A stretch of 64,000 nucleotides of DNA from Pseudomonas viciae (lineage in GTDB: Bacteria; Pseudomonadota; Gammaproteobacteria; Pseudomonadales; Pseudomonadaceae): positions 3,446,001-3,510,000 of the forward strand of contig NZ_CP035088.1 in the NCBI RefSeq assembly GCF_004786035.1, written 5' to 3'. Numbering within the stretch: position 1 is the first letter of the stretch; each line of letters begins with the position of its first letter. Shown piece after piece: positions 25,540-34,274 of this stretch. The translations under genes were made by a program, and so were the position numbers. Under the pieces are notes generated by a model, which saw only the letters and a list, made by a program, of their open reading frames with translations, was not told the origin of the DNA and searched no databases.

Positions 25540-26520
25540 TTAGTCGAGCCGTCCACCATTCTCCCGTGCGTGCTTGATGTCTCTTGAGGGTGGGGCTCCG
25601 AAACGCCGGGCATATTCGCGACTGAATTGAGCGACGCTTTCATAGCCGACCCGCAACGCGGCGGTATTCACGTCTACCCTCTCGGTCAACATCAGGCTGC
25701 GCGCGGCTTGCAGCCGTAGCGATTTTTGATACTGAATGGGGCTGGTACCTGTCAGCTTGCGAAAGCGGTGATGCAGGGTAGAGCTGGCCATGCCCGATCG
25801 TTCGGCGAGGTCGGCCACTTGCAACGGTTTATCGTAGTGATATTTGAGCCATTCAATGGCTCTCACGATGCCCTTGTCTCGGTAACCCTCGCGAGTGACA
25901 CTGCGCAACAAATGCCCCGCTTCACTGAGCAGCAGCCTACCGTATATCTCCCGCTTGATAAGGCCCGACATCAAGCCTGCTTCAAGCGGCCGTTCGATCA
26001 GCGTGGCGAGTCGAACGAACGCATCGAGCATCTCACTCGTCGCCACACCGGATACGAAGCCCCGCGCCGCAGTAGTCATTTCCTGCTTTGGCGGTTCCAG
26101 GGTCAGGATCACTTCATTGAGCATGGAAAAATCGAGCTTCAACACAACTGATAAATAAGGGGTTTGCTCGTTAGCCGCGGTAACGCGAGCCAGTGTGGGT
26201 ATATCGACCGAAGTGACGAAAAACGCCCCTTGCTCAAACTCACAGGCTTGCTCGCCGAACGCGATCTCCTTCGCGCCCTGCAGAATGATGGCCACGCAAG
26301 GCTCATAAATGCAGTACGTGGGCGTACCTAGCTCGGCTACTCGATAAAAGCTCAAGCCTGGAATCGACGTTGTGCAAGCCTCGTTCAACCCAATCTGCCG
26401 GGTGACTTTTTCAATAAGCCGTCTGAGTGCCTGGAGGCGTTCGTTGGGCTGAGCGGGTTCGTGCATGCCCAGGGAACGCACATGGCTGAAACGGAACTGC
26501 GAGGAGGAACCGCTCGTCAT
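25540..26520 (-). CDS. AraC-family regulator with AraC_N domain
   Basis: A 326-residue regulator. The N-terminal cupin-like AraC_N domain (TSIPGLSFYRVAELGTPTYC, ... VAIILQGAKEIAFGEQ) is followed by two C-terminal helix-turn-helix motifs (LQVADLAERSGMASSTLHH; NTAALRVGYESVAQFSREY). ATG 26520 follows AGGGG with 8 nt spacing; a GTG one codon upstream is possible. It is divergent from the Tat-exported aldo/keto reductase gene across 189 bp. This subtype often controls neighbouring oxidoreductases, so the reductase and the following membrane-protein gene are its likely targets. Confidence 0.9.
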   Translation of the reverse strand: MTSGSSSQFRFSHVRSLGMHEPAQPNERLQALRRLIEKVTRQIGLNEACTTSIPGLSFYRVAELGTPTYCIYEPCVAIILQGAKEIAFGEQACEFEQGAFFVTSVDIPTLARVTAANEQTPYLSVVLKLDFSMLNEVILTLEPPKQEMTTAARGFVSGVATSEMLDAFVRLATLIERPLEAGLMSGLIKREIYGRLLLSEAGHLLRSVTREGYRDKGIVRAIEWLKYHYDKPLQVADLAERSGMASSTLHHRFRKLTGTSPIQYQKSLRLQAARSLMLTERVDVNTAALRVGYESVAQFSREYARRFGAPPSRDIKHARENGGRLD

Positions 26521-26709
26521 CACATGTGCCCCTATATAAGGAATGCTCGAGTTTGCTGAGAGTGCGTGACCAGCACAAGTGCATCGGCAGGATTGTGCAA
26601 AAGATATGGCGTATTAGGGTCACTCGGCTAACCCTCGTTGCTCTAACTTCTAGTACCAATTACCGGCTTCGATGAGCCCGAGAACCCTCAGTCGCGAAAG
26701 GAATGCTGG

Positions 26710-27894
26710 ATGGACAGACGAGATTTTCTTACCTATTCGGCGGCTGGCGCTGTTGCAGCCGCTTTGCTGCCAGCATCGACTGTCGCAAGTTCGCTGGCTA
26801 CAGCTCCAGCGCCCTCTTCGCTGACAGAACGCGGAAGCGTGATGCCTACGCAAGGGCGGCTCGTGCGCACAGACCTGCCCCTCAATTTGCCCTCGCTTGC
26901 CATGAGATACATGACGCCTCAACGCTTTGGTATGGGCGGGACGCAGATTGGCAATATCTTTGCGCCAATCAGCGACGAGCAGGCGGCTTTGGTTCTGCAA
27001 GCTGCTTGGGGTGCCGGTGTAAGGCTTTACGACACGTCGCCGTTCTACGGGTTTGGCTTGAGTGAATATCGCCTAGGCCGCTTCCTGCACGACAAAAATC
27101 CAGACGATTATGTGGTCTCAACCAAGGTCGGCCGCGTATTGACGGCCGCTGGCGGCCGGCGTGCGGACCATGCCATCTGGAAGTCGCCGGCGCCCTTCAA
27201 CTATCGATATGACTACACCGCAGCAGGCACGCGCCGCTCCGTGGAAGACAGCCTGCAGCGTCTGGGGTTACCCCGTATCGATATCGTCTTTATCCATGAC
27301 CTCTCGCCAGATAACACTGAGCTGGAGGGCGGATGGGAAGCGGCGTATCAAATTGCGCGCACAGGGGCGATGGTTGAGCTTGAAAAGATGCGTAATGAAG
27401 GGCTCATCAAGGCATGGGGCTTCGGAGTCAATACACCGAACGCCGTGGTTCAGGCCCTGACCAGTAATGACCCGACGCCCGACATCGTGTTGCTTGCCTG
27501 CCAGTATTCCCTCCTCGACCACAGCGATGCGTTGCGCAACACCTTTCCGGCATTGAGAAGCAAGGGCACCAGTGTCGTGGTTGGAACACCCCTGAATGAT
27601 GGATTTCTGGGAGGGCGCAGCCGATACAACTTCAGCCTGGATCTACCTGCCGGAGCGGTAGAAAAACGCGCGCGGATCATGACGGTTGCCAGCCGACATG
27701 GCATCGACATTCATACTGCCGCCCTGCAGTTCGCCGCGGCACATCCGCAAGTGTCCGCGATCATTCCGGGGGCACGTTCGCCGGGGCAGATAGTTTCCAA
27801 TGTACAAGCGATGAAGGTCGGTATTCCGTCAGCCTTTTGGGAGGAGCTCAAGAGCCAGAGCTTGATCGATGCGCAAGCACCGGTTCCTTCCTGA
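26710..27894 (+). CDS. Aldo/keto reductase with Tat signal peptide
   Basis: A 394-residue NAD(P)-dependent oxidoreductase of the aldo/keto reductase fold, related to the D-threo-aldose / L-fucose / pyridoxal dehydrogenase group. The twin-arginine signal (MDRRDFLTYSAAGAVAAALL) predicts folded export to the periplasm. Catalytic tetrad: Asp in VRLYDTSPFYG, Tyr in the same motif, Lys in VVSTKVGR, His in IVFIHDLSP. AAAGGAA lies 7 nt before the ATG. A periplasmic AKR is odd because NAD(P)H is not available there, so it may carry its cofactor in the Tat-folded state or the leader may be used differently. The membrane-protein gene follows 58 bp later. Confidence 0.88.
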   Translation: MDRRDFLTYSAAGAVAAALLPASTVASSLATAPAPSSLTERGSVMPTQGRLVRTDLPLNLPSLAMRYMTPQRFGMGGTQIGNIFAPISDEQAALVLQAAWGAGVRLYDTSPFYGFGLSEYRLGRFLHDKNPDDYVVSTKVGRVLTAAGGRRADHAIWKSPAPFNYRYDYTAAGTRRSVEDSLQRLGLPRIDIVFIHDLSPDNTELEGGWEAAYQIARTGAMVELEKMRNEGLIKAWGFGVNTPNAVVQALTSNDPTPDIVLLACQYSLLDHSDALRNTFPALRSKGTSVVVGTPLNDGFLGGRSRYNFSLDLPAGAVEKRARIMTVASRHGIDIHTAALQFAAAHPQVSAIIPGARSPGQIVSNVQAMKVGIPSAFWEELKSQSLIDAQAPVPS

Positions 27895-27952
27895 ATAGGG
27901 TCCACGCCCGTGCTACCAGCTGAATAAGAACACTAGCCTGAGGTCGTAACAA

Positions 27953-28663
27953 ATGAAGATACGAACTTCTTTCATGATTTTCGGCGGCCTACTTGCGCTC
28001 TCCAGTAGCGGTCACTTACTCGCGGACACACTTGCGCTGAGCGTTCCCTTGCCTGACCCATTCCCACAGCTAAACGTTCTGACACTCCTTGTAGGTATAC
28101 ACCTGCTCGGTATGTGCTTCGGTCTCGGCGGGGCAACGATGCTGGACCTCTGGATTTTGCGGTGGATGCGCAGAGGTAGCCTCCCCGTTGAAATCGGACG
28201 CACCTTTCACTTCATCAGCGACGCGGTCACTGCTGGACTATGCCTCCTGTGGCTTTCAGGCCTTGGTTTCCTGGCCCTTTACGCGATGGAGTCGCCGGAA
28301 AAGTTGGAAAATCCTAAACTCTGGGCCAAGGTGATTGTGGTGATCGTCCTGACCATCAATGGAATAATCATCCACGCGTTTGTGTTGCCAGCAGCCCTAC
28401 GCGACTTGAGTCGTCCGCTGCTCTTTGGAGTCTCCCGCAGGAGAGCTGCCTTATTTCTCGCATCAGGTGCAGTTTCGGGTGTGTCTTGGTACACCGCTTT
28501 TGCCTTCGGCATTTTCCGTGAGTTGAATAATACCGTCACATTCCCCCTGTTGGTCATCATGTGGCTCACGCTGATAGTAGCCGCCTCTCTCGCAGCCATT
28601 CTGCTCTGGCTAAACTCTGTAGCAGGCGCAAGAAAACTTCCTTCGCTCAGCCCTCCCACTTAA
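27953..28663 (+). CDS. Integral membrane protein of unknown function
   Basis: A 236-residue protein with a signal-like start and about six membrane segments (for example LTLLVGIHLLGMCFGLGGA, IVVIVLTINGIIIHAFVLPA, LLVIMWLTLIVAASLAAIL). Histidines sit inside predicted helices (GIHLLG, TFHFIS, IIIHAF), which could ligate haem or metal. I do not recognise the family with certainty. It follows the Tat-exported aldo/keto reductase on the same strand and may be its membrane partner for electron transfer, but that is inference from position and the intramembrane histidines. Confidence 0.75.
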   Translation: MKIRTSFMIFGGLLALSSSGHLLADTLALSVPLPDPFPQLNVLTLLVGIHLLGMCFGLGGATMLDLWILRWMRRGSLPVEIGRTFHFISDAVTAGLCLLWLSGLGFLALYAMESPEKLENPKLWAKVIVVIVLTINGIIIHAFVLPAALRDLSRPLLFGVSRRRAALFLASGAVSGVSWYTAFAFGIFRELNNTVTFPLLVIMWLTLIVAASLAAILLWLNSVAGARKLPSLSPPT

Positions 28664-28877
28664 GCGGAGCCTGGACCTGACGATTGTGTACGGGACAACC
28701 ACATGGGTTACAAAAAAAGTGCATTCCCATAGGTGACACTTTGATTGAAACATAGCCGTCCTTTGCCTCCCTGGCGTTGACCTGACCTTGAGGGTATATA
28801 GCGGGAGGCCGGGGTTTTCTAGCCAACCGGGCTCAATTCGCTCAGGAAGTTGCAAGCCGACAGGCAGCGGGAATGTC

Positions 28878-29226
28878 CTATTGGCGGGCCAGTTCTTCAA
28901 AGTACGCCCGCAATGTGCGCGGCTCACGACCGAGGATCGTCCGCAGGGCCAGTGCGCTGCCGAGCAGACCCGCATGTTCATAGTGCGCGAACATGCTGAT
29001 CATGTCGCCCGGCGAGTCAGTGAGCATTGCGCGGTCGATCGTACCAACCCCGATATTTCGTCCAAGGACCTCACTCAGTATCGCTGCCACTTCGGAGCGA
29101 GACTGGATACCTGGCGCGCACAGTTCGAAGGTACCGTACGCCAGTCGATCCTCAGTCAACGCAATGGCCGCCACTTCGGCAACGTCGTGAAACGGATACT
29201 CCGCTGCGAACGAAATATCCTTTTCT
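28878..29226 (-). pseudogene. NmrA-like NAD(P)-binding protein, 3' remnant
   Basis: About 115 codons read as the C-terminal part of an NmrA/atypical-SDR protein: FAAEYPFHDVAEVAAIALTED, then YGTFELCAPG, then GREPRTLRAYFEELARQ. The Rossmann N-terminus (GxxGxxG) is absent, and the frame meets a stop at the end of the upstream permease gene. Only the distal third survives. It lies directly behind the APC permease gene, so the breakpoint is at about 29230. Confidence 0.75.
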
Positions 29227-29234
29227 GAAAATGT

Positions 29235-30683
29235 TTAAAGCTTGTGGCTACCCAGGGCCATGAACCGCTCCGGGGACACCTGGCGAAGTCGCGCGGCCAG
29301 GAACACGCCAGCCAGCAGGGCCGCGGGAATGATCGCGCAGAGTCCATATGACAAGGCCTTGCTCGCGCCCGTCAGCACATCGAAATGCACCACTGCGATA
29401 AACAGGACTGCCAACAGTGCAACGCAAGAGAATCCCGGAAAAATCCGTCCACGCCAGATCCCCAGCTTGAGCTCGGGGTGACGCTGGGCAAAGACCCATA
29501 CCGCGGCGGAAGTGAGCGCCATCAGCAAGATCACGCAAAGCGTAGCCAGGTTGGACAGCCAGGCAAACAACTGCAGGATCGGATCGGCGTCCATGGCGGC
29601 GAAAATCAGCACGACTACGGCGGAGATCAAGCTCTGCAACACCGAGCCCATGTGCGGACTCTGGTGCACACGATGGGTGGTCCCCAGCCGGCTGTGCAGC
29701 AAACCGTCACGGCCGATCGCATAGAAGTAACGGGCCGCGGCATTGTGGAACGCCAACAGCCCGGCGTAGATACTGACCATGAACAGCACGCGGATGACCT
29801 GGGTCAGGTGCGGGCCGACAAAGTGATCGGACATGCCATAGATGAACGTCGTCGGGTCCTGCAAGGCCTGGAGCGTGGCGACGATTTTGTCCGCCCCTAC
29901 GCCGATCACCATCGACCAGACCGACAGCGCGTAGAAACCACCGATCAGCAGCACCGAGCAGTAGGTTGCAATCGGGATCGTGCGTTGCGGGTTCTTGGCT
30001 TCTTCGCCGTAGATGGTGGTGGCCTCGAAGCCGATGAACGCGGCGAAGCAGAACAGCAAGCCGATTGAGGGAGTGCCGCTAAGTACGTGGCTGCGATCGA
30101 ATGCGTCGAGATTGATGCCACTGTCACCGCCCGTCCTGAGAATGGCGAAGTCCAGGAGCAGGATTGCCAGGTATTCGGCGATCACGATGACCGACAACAC
30201 CCGGGCGGACAGGTCGATCTTGCGATAGCCAAGGATCGCAATGCTGGCCATCGCCATCAGCGAATACGTCCACCAGGGCAACACCAGGCCGAACACACTC
30301 GCCATCGTGCCGCTGACCACGCCACCGAACATGCCATACAGCCCCACCTGGAGGATGTTGTAGGCAAACATCGCCAACACTCCCGCCGCCCCGCCAGCCA
30401 AACCACCCAGGCCGCGAGAAGTGAATGCATAGAAACCACCGGCGTTGGTGACATGCCGGGACATGGTGGTGTAGCCCACCGAGAACGCCAGCAACACCAG
30501 CAGGGCCAGGATCAGCAAGGCCGGTGTACCGGCGCCGTTACCCAGCATGATGCCTATGGGGAAGCCGCCGGCGATGACACTCAAGGGACTCGCCGCCGAA
30601 ACCACGAAGAAGATGATGAAGCCGACACCCAGGGCCCCACGCTTGAGCTCCGTGGAGCTGTTGACCGGGAGAGATACACTCAT
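29235..30683 (-). CDS. APC-superfamily amino-acid/amine permease
   Basis: A 482-residue inner-membrane transporter with about 12 hydrophobic segments. The first helix carries the glycine-rich substrate loop typical of the APC fold (FVVSAASPLSVIAGGFPIG). GFYAFTSRGLGG and FAAFIGFEATTIYGEEAKNP are further hallmarks, the latter common in amino-acid and amine transporters. It is encoded upstream of nothing intact on its strand, and lies 204 bp after the IclR gene, which runs in the same direction. With the aminotransferase and aldehyde dehydrogenase beyond the regulators, it probably imports the amine or amino acid they degrade. Confidence 0.9.
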   Translation of the reverse strand: MSVSLPVNSSTELKRGALGVGFIIFFVVSAASPLSVIAGGFPIGIMLGNGAGTPALLILALLVLLAFSVGYTTMSRHVTNAGGFYAFTSRGLGGLAGGAAGVLAMFAYNILQVGLYGMFGGVVSGTMASVFGLVLPWWTYSLMAMASIAILGYRKIDLSARVLSVIVIAEYLAILLLDFAILRTGGDSGINLDAFDRSHVLSGTPSIGLLFCFAAFIGFEATTIYGEEAKNPQRTIPIATYCSVLLIGGFYALSVWSMVIGVGADKIVATLQALQDPTTFIYGMSDHFVGPHLTQVIRVLFMVSIYAGLLAFHNAAARYFYAIGRDGLLHSRLGTTHRVHQSPHMGSVLQSLISAVVVLIFAAMDADPILQLFAWLSNLATLCVILLMALTSAAVWVFAQRHPELKLGIWRGRIFPGFSCVALLAVLFIAVVHFDVLTGASKALSYGLCAIIPAALLAGVFLAARLRQVSPERFMALGSHKL

Positions 30684-30887
30684 GTTTTCTTGACCTTATT
30701 GTATGAGGCAGTCGCTGTAGGATCGATGCAGTCAACCGCTCACCGCCATCGAATAGCGTTGTCGTTCTCGTTGCACGCTGGATTCGATCCTATGCCTCTC
30801 CCTGAACGCTCCACTATCCCAAATCGGTAACCAGAGTCCGCTCCTCGAAAAAAACCGCAGGGCTGTCATCCGGCCCCCGCTATCACC

Positions 30888-31628
30888 TCATTGCAAGGCG
30901 ATGCGCGCCGTCAGTTCCGACGCCGCGCCGGTCACCAGATCGCACAGGTAGCCCGGTTGAAACGCACGGAACCGCTCACTGCGTCCAACCAGGGTCATGC
31001 TGCCAAGGACGCGCTGCTTTTCGTCGAAGATCGGCGCCGCGACGCCACTGCGTCCCGGATGCAGCTCGCTTTCGCTCATACAGTAGCCCTGCTTGCGGAT
31101 GGCAAGCAGGCTCTTGCTGAACGGTTTCCACGCCAAGCCCTGCTGCTGGGGTTCGGTTGGGTGCGCGTGAGCGTCATAGATGCGGCGGATCTGGCGTGGC
31201 AGCAGATACGCCAATACGACCCGTGAAGTCGCGCTGTGGAGCAGATCGATCGGTCGTCCCCTGTCGCCACCAACCGGGCCGACATCGGAGCCCCGCTGGA
31301 TCAGCACGTTGACCACTGAATCACCATGCCATTCGCTGACCAGCGCATCCAGGCCGGTATCGTCGACCAATTTATCGACCAGGTCCCGGCTGCACGCCAG
31401 CAAGGGATCGTACTTCGTCATCTGATGCTCCAGCGTGACGATTCGCGGGCCGAGTGCGTAGCCGCGCGGCAATCGCTTCAAGAAGCCGGCATCGCCGAGT
31501 TCGCGCAGATAGCGATAGGCGGTCGCGGGCGTGAAGCCGAGTTCCTGGCAAATGATCTCCACGTCAATGACCGGTTGTTCAGGGCGAAACAAGTCGAAGA
31601 CCATGAGCAGGCGGCGAAGGCTATTCAT
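30888..31628 (-). CDS. IclR-family transcriptional regulator
   Basis: A 246-residue regulator with an N-terminal winged helix (IICQELGFTPATAYRYLRELGDAGFLKRL) and a C-terminal effector-binding GAF-like domain (SGVAAPIFDEKQRVLGSMTLVG). The frame is open to 31781, but ATG 31628 (MNSLRRLLMVFDLF) is the family-like start. It lies between the permease gene and an AraC gene, all on the minus strand. It likely controls the permease and the divergent catabolic genes in response to substrate. Confidence 0.9.
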   Translation of the reverse strand: MNSLRRLLMVFDLFRPEQPVIDVEIICQELGFTPATAYRYLRELGDAGFLKRLPRGYALGPRIVTLEHQMTKYDPLLACSRDLVDKLVDDTGLDALVSEWHGDSVVNVLIQRGSDVGPVGGDRGRPIDLLHSATSRVVLAYLLPRQIRRIYDAHAHPTEPQQQGLAWKPFSKSLLAIRKQGYCMSESELHPGRSGVAAPIFDEKQRVLGSMTLVGRSERFRAFQPGYLCDLVTGAASELTARIALQ

Positions 31629-31672
31629 CTTTTCTACATCCTTGTGCAGTCGACACCATGCTCGGTAGATGC

Positions 31673-32641
31673 TCAGGCACGCGCGCAATCGGCGATGGCC
31701 GCGCGGGCGGTATGGGAGGGCAATTCTGCGAACAGTTCCTGATACTCCGCCGCAAAATGACTGAGGTGATAGAAGCCCCATTGGGCCGCGACATCACCGA
31801 TCGAGAGATGCGCGGCCCGGGTGGACATCAAGGTTCGGCGTACACCGTTGAGCCGCACGGAGCGCAAGTAATTGATGGGTGTCGTCTCGGCAACCGAGCG
31901 GAAGCTGTTCTGCACGGTACGTCGACTCACCTGGAGTCGCTGGCACAACTCGTCCACGCTGGGCACGTTGTTCAATTCCGCGGTCGCCAGGCGATGGCAC
32001 TTCTCGACAATAAAGCTGCGTGTGGAGCTTGGAAGACGCTGCTGCTTGTCGCAGGCCGGGTCGGTCATCAGTTGCAGCAACTCGCCGAGCATGGCCTGTT
32101 CCAGTTCCAGCTCCCGATCTTGCGTATTGCCAAGATCTTCGTTCGAGAGCGCCTGGGAGAATACGGCCAGCATTCGACGTCGAGCGTCTGCATAGCGTTG
32201 CGTGGAGACCCTGATCACCGGCTGACGCAGCAACTGGCTGATTTCCCTGGCCGATGCTGTTTGTGCCAGCGCCTGCTCGAACAGTTCACGTTCGAAGGTA
32301 ATGGCCAGCAGCTCCATGCCCACCGGCATGTGAAACATGAACTCCTCGCCACCGTGAAGAAAGAACAGGCTGCTGTCGTCCACTTCCCGCCCCTGCATCC
32401 GAATCGAACCCGGGACGGTGATGGGCACGGCAAAGCACATCTTGCCTCGGGGGGCCACGCCATGCTGCACCACGCGTTGGTTGATCTGCTCGCGGAATAT
32501 GTGGCAACGCGCCGTCGTCAACTGTATGAGCGAACTCTCGATCGAGCCAGCGGTTAACTGGCTGTAGTCCTGATTCCACTCCTGGACGGTAGCGGCGTGG
32601 ACATGGATGTCACGAAAGTGGCTGATGTTCTGAATTTTCAT
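31673..32641 (-). CDS. AraC-family regulator, divergent from aminotransferase
   Basis: A 322-residue regulator. A cupin-type N-terminal sensor (VAPRGKMCFAVPITVPG, then DSSLFFLHGGEEFMFHMP) is followed by AraC helix-turn-helix motifs (VDELCQRLQVSRRTVQNSF; IGDVAAQWGFYHLSHFAAEY). The architecture resembles EutR/FeaR-like activators of amine catabolism. ATG 32641 (MKIQNISHF) was chosen; a TTG at 32662 in frame is an alternative with a purine-rich upstream stretch. Divergence from the class-III aminotransferase and aldehyde dehydrogenase genes makes those its likely targets. Confidence 0.9.
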   Translation of the reverse strand: MKIQNISHFRDIHVHAATVQEWNQDYSQLTAGSIESSLIQLTTARCHIFREQINQRVVQHGVAPRGKMCFAVPITVPGSIRMQGREVDDSSLFFLHGGEEFMFHMPVGMELLAITFERELFEQALAQTASAREISQLLRQPVIRVSTQRYADARRRMLAVFSQALSNEDLGNTQDRELELEQAMLGELLQLMTDPACDKQQRLPSSTRSFIVEKCHRLATAELNNVPSVDELCQRLQVSRRTVQNSFRSVAETTPINYLRSVRLNGVRRTLMSTRAAHLSIGDVAAQWGFYHLSHFAAEYQELFAELPSHTARAAIADCARA

Positions 32642-32857
32642 GATGACGAAAGCCTCGGCCAATATTCTTCTTTTTAGGTTGCCCTCCTTGGCGATATTCT
32701 CACATTAAGAGAATTCTGCAAATTTCTTTGTGCAAGGGGTCATTCTTCGAAACAAGCGTTCGAGGCGACCCTCCCAATGTGCCGATTCGGGCTACCGGCC
32801 AGACAGACGCGACGGGGATGATCGAGACACTGAAAACCGACATCCTGAGAGACCGTC
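32642..32857. promoter_or_regulatory. Divergent control region of the aminotransferase locus
   Basis: The gap holds a perfect 6-bp dyad ATTCTC-N7-GAGAAT (32696-32714) and two direct TGCAA elements (32717-32721, 32731-32735) 14 bp apart, a spacing compatible with AraC-type half-sites. These are candidate operator elements; no binding site for this regulator is known to me. Confidence 0.35.
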
Positions 32858-34231
32858 ATGAGTGAAACCAAGCTTGAATCCCTCCACTTCGCGGATGCCC
32901 CGCGGATCACTTCCACCATTCCTGGCCCCAAGACCACCGAGGCCCTGGCGTTGTCGGCGCGTACCGAGTCGATGGCCCGCGGCGGCGGACGCATGCCCGT
33001 GGCCATGGACCGGGCTTTCGGCGCGACCTTCAAGGACGCTGATGGCAACACCTATATCGATTTGTCCGCAGGCGTGGGCGTCAGCAGCGTAGGTCGCTGC
33101 CACCCGAAAGTGGTGCAGGCCATCCGCGAACAGTCCGAAGTGCTGATGCACGCCCTGGAAGTCAACAGCACCCGGCGCACCGAACTGGCCGCCAAACTCT
33201 CCGAGATCGCACCCGACGGCTTGCGCGGCGATTGCATTACGTTCTTCACGCAAAGCGGCAGCGATGCGCTGGAAGCCGCGATCAAATTCGCCAAACGCGT
33301 TACCGGACGGCACCAGATCATCGCCTTCCATGGCGGCTACCACGGCGTGTGGAACGCCTCCGGTGCGCTGACGACCGGTACGGCCTACCGCAAGGGTTAC
33401 GGCGCCCAGATGGGTGGCGTCATTCACGCCCCCTACCCTTATGCCTACCGCTTCCCCTTCGACACCACGCACAAAAGCGCCGAACAGATCGCCGGCGACT
33501 ACGTGGATTACCTGCTGAATACCCCTTACACCGCCGCCGATGACGTGGCCGCCGTGATCGTGGAGCCGGTACAGGGTGAAGGCGGCTACGTGCCTCCCTC
33601 GCCAGAGTTCCTGCAACTGCTGCGCAAGGCCTGCGACCGCAGCGGCGCGTTGTTGATCGTCGATGAAGTGCAATCCGGGGCGGGACGTACCGGCAAGATG
33701 TGGGCGGTCGAGCATTCGGGTGTAAAACCCGACATGCTTACCTTCGGCAAAGGTATCGGCAGCGACCTGCCGATGGCGGGCCTGATCATGCGCTCGGACC
33801 TGGCGGCGGCGATTCCTGACGGTTCGATGCCCAATACCTTCGCCGCCAACTCGTTGTCTGCGGCAGTGGCGCTGACCAACATCAGCATCCTGCAGGACCC
33901 TGAGCTCGATCTGCTCAATCGCGCTCACACGCTGGGCCTGGAAGCCCAGGAGCGTATCCGTGGCTTCAAGAGCCCCTTCGTCGGCGAGGTTCGCGGGCGT
34001 GGCCTGATGATCGGTATCGAGCTGGTCGAAGACCCGGTCACCAAAGCACCGCTGGAGGGTGCCAAGATCGGTCAACTCATGGGTTACCTGCTGAACCACG
34101 GCGTGCTGATGATTCCCTGCGGTCGCTACAGCAACGTGATGCGCGTCATGCCCTCGCTGACGATCACACGCTCGCTGTTTTTCAAGGCGCTGGACATCTT
34201 TGGCGACGCCCTGGCCTCCCTCGAAGCATGA
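32858..34231 (+). CDS. Class-III pyridoxal-phosphate aminotransferase
   Basis: A 457-residue PLP enzyme of the ornithine/GABA aminotransferase and dialkylglycine decarboxylase fold. Visible motifs: FFTQSGSDALEAAIKFAK (phosphate-binding), FHGGYHG (ring stacking), LIVDEVQSGAGRTGKMW (Asp for the pyridinium N), and the Schiff-base lysine in DMLTFGKGIGSDLPM. It likely moves or removes the amino group of an amine, omega-amino acid or amino acid. The aldehyde dehydrogenase gene follows 43 bp later and would oxidise the aldehyde product. The exact substrate cannot be told from sequence. Confidence 0.93.
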   Translation: MSETKLESLHFADAPRITSTIPGPKTTEALALSARTESMARGGGRMPVAMDRAFGATFKDADGNTYIDLSAGVGVSSVGRCHPKVVQAIREQSEVLMHALEVNSTRRTELAAKLSEIAPDGLRGDCITFFTQSGSDALEAAIKFAKRVTGRHQIIAFHGGYHGVWNASGALTTGTAYRKGYGAQMGGVIHAPYPYAYRFPFDTTHKSAEQIAGDYVDYLLNTPYTAADDVAAVIVEPVQGEGGYVPPSPEFLQLLRKACDRSGALLIVDEVQSGAGRTGKMWAVEHSGVKPDMLTFGKGIGSDLPMAGLIMRSDLAAAIPDGSMPNTFAANSLSAAVALTNISILQDPELDLLNRAHTLGLEAQERIRGFKSPFVGEVRGRGLMIGIELVEDPVTKAPLEGAKIGQLMGYLLNHGVLMIPCGRYSNVMRVMPSLTITRSLFFKALDIFGDALASLEA

Positions 34232-34274
34232 GGCGCGCAACCCCCGATCACTCACATTACGCAGGGCCCCTAAC

